Shown in pieces: positions 8,678-15,455 of a stretch of 64,000 nt of DNA (within the stretch, counting starts at the first letter, position 1; every line of letters starts with the position of its first letter). The notes beneath the pieces were generated by a model. It ran no database searches and had not been told where the DNA came from. It was given only the letters and a program-made list of their open reading frames with translations. The position numbers and the translations under genes were made by a program. The DNA comes from Thermogemmatispora aurantia (lineage in GTDB: Bacteria > Chloroflexota > Ktedonobacteria > Ktedonobacterales > Ktedonobacteraceae), in contig NZ_BKZV01000005.1 of assembly GCF_008974285.1 (NCBI RefSeq), positions 310,001 through 374,000 on the forward strand, written 5' to 3'.

Positions 8678-10075
8678 ATGTCGACTGGCGCAAGCAGTGA
8701 TCCTACCGCTAGAGCAACGTTCGAACCAGCCGGCAAAACATCGCTAGAAGAAGAAATGCGCTCCGCCGCGCGCTGGACGCGCCGGCGTGATATCCCGCTG
8801 GCGATTCTGGCCTGGATGGCCCTCGCCGCCCTGGCCCTCTGGGGCATCAGCCATATTGCGCACTCGCTGCTCATGCTGGTGATCGCCGCTTTACTGGCCT
8901 ATGCGATTGCTCCTGCGGTGCGCTTATTGGACCGCTTTGTGCCTCGGTTTGTGGCTATTCTACTAGTGTATCTTGTAGTGCTTGGCGGGCTAAGTGTTAT
9001 CCTCTACTTTGTAATTGAAACCACTATTGAACAGATCGTCTCACTAGCACATTATGTGCAGCAAATGCTGACTCCTCGACCTGGTGGCTCAGTAACTCCG
9101 CTAGAGGAGATCCTCAACCGCTTTGGCATTAGCACCAGCCAATTGAGCGATTTGCGCCAGCAGCTCTTTAACCAGCTAGAGAACGTGGCCACCAGCGCCC
9201 TGCCAATTGTCACCGGCGTCTTCGAAGGGGTTCTCGACATCGTCATTGTGATGGTGCTGAGCATCTATCTGCTTATCGATGGCGAGCATGCGGTGCGCTG
9301 GTTGCGGCGCGGCGTACCGGCGCGGCAGCGGGCGCGGACCCGTTTCTTTCTGGATACAGTCGAGCGAGTGGTTGGGGGCTATATCCGTGGTCAGCTGCTG
9401 CTCTCGACGCTGGTCGGAGTGCTGGTCGGCCTGGGGATGTTCATCCTGCAGGTTCCCTATGCGGTCTTATTAGGCGTACTGGCCTTCCTGCTGGAGTTTA
9501 TTCCGGTCTTAGGGACACTCACCTCGGGAGCGATCTGTGTGCTCATCGCCCTTAGCCAGGGCTGGCTAACGGCGGTGCTGGTGCTGGCCTACTTCATCGG
9601 GGTGCATATCATCGAAGGGGATGTCATCGGACCGCGCATTGTCGGGCGCGCCGTTGGTCTGCACCCAGTGGTTTCGCTCTTTGCCCTATTGGCGGGGGCC
9701 GAGCTATTCGGAGTGATCGGAGCCATTTTTGCTGCGCCCCTGGCGGGCGTGTTGCAGACGCTGCTGGTGGCTGTCTGGCAAGAGTGGCGCAGCCTGAATC
9801 CTGAGCAATTTGAGGAGCCGCCAGTGCCGCTGCCAGCGCTGACTTCCTTTCCCGTGAAAGCGGAAGCGACCGGGCCGGGCGCGCCAACTCCGTCGATGAC
9901 GGAGGGACCCGGGGAGGCGAGCAGGGCCAGCGGTGCCGATGGAGGGAAATCAATGGAAAGGCTGGTGAGGACCAGCGGTGGAGAAGATAGAGAGGATGAT
10001 CGTCATCAGGCCACCAGCATTCAAGACTCTGTGGAGGTGCCACCGACTCCCTCAGCCTCGGATCACCTGCTCTAA
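8678..10075 (+). CDS. AI-2E family (PerM-type) permease
   Basis: A 465-residue polytopic membrane protein of the AI-2E/UPF0118 family, which includes PerM, AI-2 exporters and sodium/proton antiporters. After a polar N-terminus of about 40 residues come paired helices (residues 45-90), a long amphipathic region, and the family's C-terminal helices with GGYIRGQLLLSTLVGVL, FIPVLGTLTSGAI and HIIEGDVIGPRIVGRAVG, the typical GxxxGP-type signature. The last 90 residues are hydrophilic and Pro/Ser/Glu-rich, an extension not usual in the family. The substrate cannot be told. The ATG at 8678 is preceded by AAGGGG eleven bases upstream; Met27 is an alternative start. Confidence 0.85.
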   Translation: MSTGASSDPTARATFEPAGKTSLEEEMRSAARWTRRRDIPLAILAWMALAALALWGISHIAHSLLMLVIAALLAYAIAPAVRLLDRFVPRFVAILLVYLVVLGGLSVILYFVIETTIEQIVSLAHYVQQMLTPRPGGSVTPLEEILNRFGISTSQLSDLRQQLFNQLENVATSALPIVTGVFEGVLDIVIVMVLSIYLLIDGEHAVRWLRRGVPARQRARTRFFLDTVERVVGGYIRGQLLLSTLVGVLVGLGMFILQVPYAVLLGVLAFLLEFIPVLGTLTSGAICVLIALSQGWLTAVLVLAYFIGVHIIEGDVIGPRIVGRAVGLHPVVSLFALLAGAELFGVIGAIFAAPLAGVLQTLLVAVWQEWRSLNPEQFEEPPVPLPALTSFPVKAEATGPGAPTPSMTEGPGEASRASGADGGKSMERLVRTSGGEDREDDRHQATSIQDSVEVPPTPSASDHLL

Positions 10076-10108
10076 CTCTGAAGTGCTATACAGTGAAACC
10101 GAAGCGTC

Positions 10109-11035
10109 ATGAGCCGCAGGTACCCCCGCTTTTGCCACCTCTGTGGAACCCCGCTGGCGCTGGTAGGGCGATATCTGATTTATCCCAACGGGCTGGTCAT
10201 CTGCCCGGCCTGCGAAGGCACGGCGCCGCGCTGTCAGCGTTGTGGTCTACCAGGGCGGCATCTGGAGCAGGTGGGCGGAGCGCTCCTCTGCCCCACGTGC
10301 CGTGCCCAGGTAGCCTTCTGTGCCTGTTGCGGTCGGGCCTTGCTGCAGGCCGCTTATGTGATCGGAGACTCGCCGCTCCGGTATTGCCAGCGCTGCCTGG
10401 AGGAGCGCCCCCGCTGCGATGTCTGCCAGGCGCCTTTAAATGAGCAGGGGCGCTTGCTGCCTGGGCGACATGGCGCATCACGCCGCTGCGCCGCCTGTTG
10501 GGCTGAGGCTGTGCATAGCCCGGATGAGGCGGCGCCACTCTATCAGCGCATCTTTCTCCTGCTGCCGCAAGAACCGGGGCTGACGCTACCTGCTCTCCCC
10601 CGTCTTCACCTGTGCGAGCGCGCGCTGCTGCAGGAGCTGCATCAGCAGCGTCAGAACAGCTTGCAGCCTGGTGAGGAAGGGGGGGTCGGCGACCCACACT
10701 TGCTTGGCATTTTTTTGCAACAGGGCCGGGAGCAGGATATCTACATCGAGCACTATTTGCCGCGCGATCTCTTTCAAGCGGTAGTAGCCCATGAGCTGGC
10801 TCATGCCTGGCAAGCCTGGCAGGGCCTGGAGGGGCTGCCGCTGATGGTAGGTGAAGGCTTTGCTGAGTGGACGGCCTACCATGTCTTGCAAGCCCTCGGT
10901 GAGGAGCGCATGGCCCGGCGCTTGCTGCGTCGTCGAGATCTCTATGGCCAAGGTCTCCAACGCTTTTTAACGCTGGAACAGCAACAGGGCCGCGCGGCAG
11001 TGCTGGCCGCCGCCCGTGGCTCTCTCCCGTTGTAG
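10109..11035 (+). CDS. DA1-like zinc metallopeptidase with LIM-like zinc fingers
   Basis: A 308-residue soluble protein. Residues 1-130 contain at least eight CxxC pairs (CHLCG, CPACE, CQRCG, CPTC, CACCG, CQRC, CDVC, CAAC), arranged as consecutive zinc ribbons resembling LIM domains. The C-terminal half carries HELAHAW (HExxH, zinc ligands and catalytic Glu) followed about 20 residues later by GEGFAEW, which supplies the third ligand. This order, LIM-like fingers then HExxH...EG, is that of the DA1 family, known in plants as ubiquitin-activated peptidases; bacterial members are uncharacterised. It begins 33 bases after the permease gene. An in-frame stop at 10094-10096 forces the ATG at 10109, although no good ribosome binding site is visible. 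It may be translated from an operon with the permease. Confidence 0.75.
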   Translation: MSRRYPRFCHLCGTPLALVGRYLIYPNGLVICPACEGTAPRCQRCGLPGRHLEQVGGALLCPTCRAQVAFCACCGRALLQAAYVIGDSPLRYCQRCLEERPRCDVCQAPLNEQGRLLPGRHGASRRCAACWAEAVHSPDEAAPLYQRIFLLLPQEPGLTLPALPRLHLCERALLQELHQQRQNSLQPGEEGGVGDPHLLGIFLQQGREQDIYIEHYLPRDLFQAVVAHELAHAWQAWQGLEGLPLMVGEGFAEWTAYHVLQALGEERMARRLLRRRDLYGQGLQRFLTLEQQQGRAAVLAAARGSLPL

Positions 11036-11481
11036 GAACAACGAACCTCCTTAGTAAGATCACCTCTCATGTCGCCGCTGCTGCCTGCCTTTGGGCTTCC
11101 TCAAGACTTTGCTCCGCCTGTTGTCGTTTCCCCTGCTCAGCAGCTTTCCTCGCCGTCGGCGATAAAAGCGACTCCGGGGAAGCGCAGCGTGACCTGCCAT
11201 CGCGTGAGGTGGTTCTGGCGCTCACCGGAGAGAGCGGGCACTGACGCCTGACGGGGAATGGCGTCTGTTGTCGCTTCTTGTTTCCCTGGTGTGTCAAGGA
11301 TGCTGATGGACCGCCGAGCGGGCTGTCGGGTGATTGTCTACACGATGAACACAAAAAGTATGCTCAACTTTATACAAAGGTTTTCTATACAGACAATTAT
11401 AGGTATGCATCCCTTGCTTTATTGTATATACTATGTTATATATCTGTATGTGGTTTGCATACGCAGGAGGTTAAATAGACC
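11036..11481. other. AT-rich leader region of the ECF sigma gene
   Basis: A 446-base gap. The second half (11340-11465) is strikingly AT-rich compared with its surroundings. TTGCTT (11414-11419) and TATATA (11437-11442) are 17 bases apart and could be the promoter of the sigma factor gene. A 66-codon frame (11278-11478) overlaps the ribosome binding site of the next gene and looks like chance. Confidence 0.4.
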
Positions 11482-12237
11482 ATGCTCTCACTCACGGTGT
11501 ATCAAGAATGCCAGCTTGCCACAGCGGGACCTGCGGCGATGGGGCGCGCTGTGGGGCCGCTGTTGTCTGCGCCCGCGCAAGGTTTCCCCGTAGAAGAGCC
11601 AGCAAGCAGTGAGCGAGAGGAGCAGGCTGACCAGCAGCAGCTACTCATTACACGAGTGCTGCGTGGTGATGGAGACGCCTTCAGCGACATTGCCCTGCAG
11701 TACAGCTCGCTGATGTTGCGAACGGCCTTCATGATCGTGGGTGATCGAGACGCTGCTGAGGACATCGTACAAGACGCGCTCATTCAAGCATGGCATCACC
11801 TCGCTGATCTGCGTGAAGCCGGAGCTTTGCGCCCCTGGCTGGTGCGTATTGTGGTGAATCAATGCATCAGCTTCAAGCGTCGTCTGGCGCGCTCCAGCGC
11901 CTTCCTGCGCCAGGCACTCTGCGATCTGGAGACGGACCTGCTGGCCCGCACCGCCGAGCTGCACAAAGGCTCGATTGAGCGCAGTTGGGATCTGGCGCGG
12001 GCCGTCGAGGAGTTGCCTACCAAGCAACGCGTCGCTATTGTCTTGCACTACTATAGCGGTATGACCTTACCGGAAATGGCTCGGGCCTTGCACATCTCCG
12101 AGAATACGCTGAAGAAGCGTATCCAGAGCGCCCTCTCCAATCTGCGTCAGGCCCTCGTGAGCGATGCGAGTGACCATGTGGTCGCTTCTCGTCCGCTCTC
12201 GGAGCGCTATTTCACGACAGCGACTCGGCGGTCCTGA
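11482..12237 (+). CDS. ECF-type RNA polymerase sigma factor
   Basis: A 251-residue sigma-70 family protein of the extracytoplasmic-function group. After a non-conserved 50-residue N-terminus, region 2 is at about 65-130 (RTAFMIVGDRDAAEDIVQDA, then WLVRIVVNQC) and region 4 at about 175-230 (LPTKQRVAIVLHYYSGMTLP, helix-turn-helix ending in SENTLKKRIQSALSNLRQAL). AGGAGG at 11465-11470 precedes the ATG by eleven bases. No anti-sigma factor is adjacent, which is unusual for the group; control may be transcriptional or by the partner elsewhere. The last 26 bases overlap the 3' end of the convergent hydrolase gene, so transcription of the two may interfere. Confidence 0.9.
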   Translation: MLSLTVYQECQLATAGPAAMGRAVGPLLSAPAQGFPVEEPASSEREEQADQQQLLITRVLRGDGDAFSDIALQYSSLMLRTAFMIVGDRDAAEDIVQDALIQAWHHLADLREAGALRPWLVRIVVNQCISFKRRLARSSAFLRQALCDLETDLLARTAELHKGSIERSWDLARAVEELPTKQRVAIVLHYYSGMTLPEMARALHISENTLKKRIQSALSNLRQALVSDASDHVVASRPLSERYFTTATRRS

Positions 12238-13702
12238 GCGCAAGGAGCGGCTGGCCATCGAAGCGTACTGCGTTGTTGATCCCGAGCAGACTGAGCACCG
12301 TAGGAGCGACGTCCATCACAGTAATCTCGTGCATGTCGTTCACTTTTGGCTCATGGTGGAGGAGGTTACCGATGAGTAAAACGCCATCCTTGCGATGGGT
12401 CCCCGAGATAGCACGCCTCGCCGCCTGCGTTGTCAGCAGCGGCACATATAAGTCGTCACCGATCGCGAAATCGCTCTGGAGTTCGAACAGAAGATCCGGC
12501 AGCCGCTCCAAATATCTGCCCTGATAGACTTCCTCGCGTTTGCGTACCCAGCGGAGCAACGGGCGACCGCGCGAGCGTAGATCCTGGATCTCTTTCTGCA
12601 AACTCGTGCGCACCTCCTCGTAGTCTCGACCTTGTTCTTCGAGGCCCTGACGATTGAGGGTCACACCGCCGAAAGGCCCATCGCCTCCCAGGCTAAAGGC
12701 GCGTGCCAGAGAGTGCTCTTCATCGATGAGGTGGGACCGCGAGCGGGCTGGCGGCTGATGTTCGCGCACCGCAAGACCGACGTGAGTCAGCAACTCGTCG
12801 GAGGCCAGGTAGCCGCGCAAGCGTGCCGGAAGAGGGCGCTCTAGCAGTCGTGGGCTACGGCGCTGGACCACGAGCAGGCCTTGTCTCCGTAGCCACTCGT
12901 TGAGATGTACCCGTTGGTGGCTGCGGCGCCCGTGACCATAGGCGCTGACAACGAGCAGTATGCTCTCGGCTGGCAGCGCTGCCCGTACTTCGCCTACGAT
13001 GTGATCACAGAGACGATAGAAGCTTTGGATGCGTGTTAGATGCTCACTCTGCCCTGGGTAGGCAGGATCACTGAGATCGCTGTAGTGCCAGAAAAGGTGC
13101 TGGACCACGTCCAGCGCATTGAGCTGCAGAAAGAAGAGATCCCAGCGCTCCTGTTGCAGTAGTTCCAGGCCAAGGGCGGCCTGTTGGAGGGTGCAGCTCA
13201 CCAGCTCGTGGTAAAAGGTCCGCAACTGCTCGCGCCGCGCAGCCTGTTCAGCCAGCCGTGGCAGGGCAGGAAAGGCAAGGCTTAGCTCGTACTCTTCGGG
13301 GGTAATGCTCATGCTGCCATCGTGTGGCGAGAGTGCCAGCATGACACCGTTGACAGGCCAGGCGGGATAAGCTAGATAGGGGTTGAGCACGCAGATCCGC
13401 TTGCCGCTGGCGCTGGCCAGATCCCAAAAGGTGGTGCCGCAGGTGAGAGCGAGCGGCTCTTCGGCGTCGTGACCTGCCGGCTCCAGGCCGCTGATAGGAA
13501 GAGAGAGCAGGCCGTGGTTGGCGGGGTTCAGGCCGGTGTAGAGACTGCCCCAGGCCGGATAAGTGTCCGGCGGGATACTAGAGGTGAGTTCGAGGAAAGG
13601 CGACTCCAGCATGAGGCGCCGCAGATGAGGCAGGGCTGGACCATAGACTCGTAGCAGGTCTGCGTCCAGGCCATCGAATCCCAGGATAACCACTTGTGTC
13701 AT
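12212..13702 (-). CDS. AlkP-superfamily phosphohydrolase / phosphodiesterase
   Basis: A 496-residue member of the type I phosphodiesterase/nucleotide pyrophosphatase branch of the alkaline phosphatase superfamily. The metal site starts with GFDGLDADLL at the N-terminus; the nucleophile Thr lies in PPDTYPAWGSLYTG; later metal ligands fit LNALDVVQHLFWHYSD, VSAYGHGRR and TVMDVAPTVLSLLG near the C-terminus. No signal peptide is visible, so it is probably cytoplasmic. Substrate is unknown; relatives cleave nucleotide or lipid phosphodiesters. The start ATG has AAGGTG eight bases upstream. It lies 44 bases after the degenerate-GGDEF protein gene on the same strand, likely in one operon, and overlaps the convergent sigma factor gene by 26 bases. 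Confidence 0.8.
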   Translation of the reverse strand: MTQVVILGFDGLDADLLRVYGPALPHLRRLMLESPFLELTSSIPPDTYPAWGSLYTGLNPANHGLLSLPISGLEPAGHDAEEPLALTCGTTFWDLASASGKRICVLNPYLAYPAWPVNGVMLALSPHDGSMSITPEEYELSLAFPALPRLAEQAARREQLRTFYHELVSCTLQQAALGLELLQQERWDLFFLQLNALDVVQHLFWHYSDLSDPAYPGQSEHLTRIQSFYRLCDHIVGEVRAALPAESILLVVSAYGHGRRSHQRVHLNEWLRRQGLLVVQRRSPRLLERPLPARLRGYLASDELLTHVGLAVREHQPPARSRSHLIDEEHSLARAFSLGGDGPFGGVTLNRQGLEEQGRDYEEVRTSLQKEIQDLRSRGRPLLRWVRKREEVYQGRYLERLPDLLFELQSDFAIGDDLYVPLLTTQAARRAISGTHRKDGVLLIGNLLHHEPKVNDMHEITVMDVAPTVLSLLGINNAVRFDGQPLLALRTAESLS

Positions 13703-13746
13703 AGCTTTTCACCTTCTCTCTCTCGCCGAGATGCTTGGCCCGGTCA

Positions 13747-14508
13747 TCATCGGGCCGGGTTCTCTTGTGGCTGGTCGGCTAAGAGTCGCCGCTGCTGTTG
13801 CTCCCAGTAGTGGAGAATCTCGCTGATCATCTCTGGCTCGCAACGCACCTGAAAAATGGCGCGCTGCGTCACTGTTTGCAAATGATCCAGAATGGCACGA
13901 TCAAGCCGCCGTGCCGTGGCCAGGGTCAGGGTCCCTCGCTCGGCCCCAATGGGGACACAGCGGTACCGCTGCGCCAGCTCATAGGGCAGCAGATGGAGCA
14001 GGCGCAGCGAGGGATAGCTGGAGAGGAAGGCGAGGTAAGGCAGCTGACTTTCGGCCTGATCTTGATCCTCCTCGGGTACTGCCGCTTCCTCGCTCGGCCT
14101 GGTCTGGCTGAAGCTCTGCGGGTCTCGATCTCCTTCGATCAGGCGTGGCTGTCGCCGTTGTAGCTCGCCTAAAAATTGACGCGCAGCCTCTCCGGCAAGA
14201 CAGCGTGCGCTGTGCTCGACATCGGCCAGCAGCGGACGCAGACGCTGCATAACAGCCTCCGCTCCCGCCAGCGTGGCTGAACGTAGCAGCAGGACACACT
14301 CGCCCTCTAGAGAGAAAATCTGGTCTCGGGCGCGAATCTGCTGCCGGATACGCCGCACGGCTCGCTCCAGTGCCGCTGCTGACTGCTCGCTTGCCTGAAG
14401 ATGGATCAGGGCAAATGGCTCTTCCTCCGTCGTCTCGCCTGGGTTGGCCGCTGCCGATGTGAGGGTGGCCTCTCGATCTCGCGATCCTGTGTGCTCCTCG
14501 TCCTTCAC
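13747..14508 (-). CDS. Degenerate GGDEF-like / type II secretion ATPase N-domain (MshEN-like) protein
   Basis: A 253-residue soluble protein. Residues about 31-95 resemble a GGDEF diguanylate cyclase half-domain, with RARDQIFSLEGECVLLL where active enzymes have R-x-x-D-x-x-x-R-x-GGDEF, then AGAEAVMQRLRPLL. The catalytic GG(D/E)EF is replaced by LEGEC, so it should be inactive. Residues about 172-238 match the type II secretion ATPase N-domain: LLPYELAQRYRCVPIG, TLTLATARRLDRAILDHL, ending in an EILHYW helix. The Arg-Leu-Gly part of the c-di-GMP-binding MshEN motif is not evident. The start is the GTG at 14508, which has AGAGGAGG five bases upstream; upstream ATG codons at 14583 and 14574 have no such site. 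No kinase/ATPase domain follows, so this is a stand-alone adaptor or sensor. It is first in an operon with the hydrolase. Confidence 0.6.
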   Translation of the reverse strand: MKDEEHTGSRDREATLTSAAANPGETTEEEPFALIHLQASEQSAAALERAVRRIRQQIRARDQIFSLEGECVLLLRSATLAGAEAVMQRLRPLLADVEHSARCLAGEAARQFLGELQRRQPRLIEGDRDPQSFSQTRPSEEAAVPEEDQDQAESQLPYLAFLSSYPSLRLLHLLPYELAQRYRCVPIGAERGTLTLATARRLDRAILDHLQTVTQRAIFQVRCEPEMISEILHYWEQQQRRLLADQPQENPAR

Positions 14509-14594
14509 ATTATCCTCCTCTACAGGCGCCAGCTTCCTGCCACGCGCCTGCCCGTCTACGACGGGGCTAAGCATGCGATACATGCCGCGTATGT

Positions 14595-14619
14595 AGTATA
14601 CTATTTTCGTGAAAATAGT
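14595..14619 (-). promoter_or_regulatory. Palindromic operator candidate next to a -10 element
   Basis: ACTATTTTC-GT-GAAAATAGT (14600-14619) is a perfect 9-base inverted repeat. On the minus strand it is directly followed by TATACT (14600-14595), a good -10 hexamer 87 bases before the GTG start at 14508. The palindrome fills what would be the spacer, and no -35 match is seen upstream, a layout expected for an activator or repressor site. Confidence 0.4.
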
Positions 14620-14973
14620 GGTTATCTATTCTGGTAGAGGAGCAGTTAAAATAATTTCCTTAAAGTAAAGAAAAATATGTATTTCCTGTTTTCTATTGTT
14701 AACCGGGAAGCATAAGATATTACCTGATCACAACTAAACTTCTCTTCTCAAGACTGCAGGGGGCATGCCATACTGTGGCAGGTATACGGCGGCCAGGTCA
14801 GAGCTTCCCTTTCTCCCCTTGCGTGCGAACGAACGCTCACAGGCTGAGCTGATCATGGCCGCCCCTTCCTAAGCCAGGCCCGCGCCTGCGGCAAACCAGC
14901 GTGAGGCCGGCAGGTAGCAAAGTTAAAGCTAAGGAAGCAGGCGAGAAGATGCTGCTGGGAGGTAGCAGGGAGC
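14620..14973. other. AT-rich divergent intergenic region
   Basis: A 354-base stretch between divergent genes. Bases 14640-14750 are markedly AT-rich (runs such as TAAAATAATTT). It probably carries the promoters of both flanking genes. No RNA was recognised. Confidence 0.4.
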
Positions 14974-15291
14974 ATGAATGATTATCTCATTGGGTGGAGA
15001 ATTCGCTGGAGTCCAATGCTAGCCCCCGATCAGGGCATGGTTCCCGATGCCACCGTCTTTGCGCGAGTCGAAGAGGGCGAGCTGGCGACCTGCCAGCCGG
15101 AGCCCGTGATCAGCGAGGAGGCCGCTCAGAGCCTGGCGCGCAACGAAGAGAGCGCTGAGCCTGTCTTCGTGAGCAGCCTCTGGGAAACAGGTGAGCCGTG
15201 CGAGGGAGAGATTGCCCTGGAACCGGAGTGGATAGAGCAGGTTTGTTGTCATATTGAGGCAATCATTGCAGGAGCAGGAGAGCGGGCCTGA
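14974..15291 (+). CDS. Small acidic protein of unknown function
   Basis: A 105-residue, acidic, soluble protein that I do not recognise. It has no signal peptide or transmembrane helix. Its C-terminal part (WIEQVCCHIEAIIAG) could form an amphipathic helix. GGGAGG eleven bases before the ATG, plus AGGGAG directly before it, support translation. It lies 164 bases before a large glycosyltransferase gene on the same strand and may be expressed with it; no functional link can be shown. Confidence 0.5.
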   Translation: MNDYLIGWRIRWSPMLAPDQGMVPDATVFARVEEGELATCQPEPVISEEAAQSLARNEESAEPVFVSSLWETGEPCEGEIALEPEWIEQVCCHIEAIIAGAGERA

Positions 15292-15455
15292 CTATGCCGG
15301 GCTGGGCGGACGGGCGAGCGGCGCATCGCCCGTGCCTGGCTGGTTGTGGGTCCATCGCTGTCTCTTCTCCATTGTTCTCCTTCAGCTTGAAGTGAGCAGA
15401 GCAGAGGGCAAGCGCAGAGGCTTGGCCTCCAGGACCAGGCAAGAGGGAGGAGGCT

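Noticed and set aside
11278..11478. 66-codon frame just before the ECF sigma gene
   Set aside because: It is AT-rich, has no ribosome binding site of its own and overlaps the ribosome binding site of the sigma gene.
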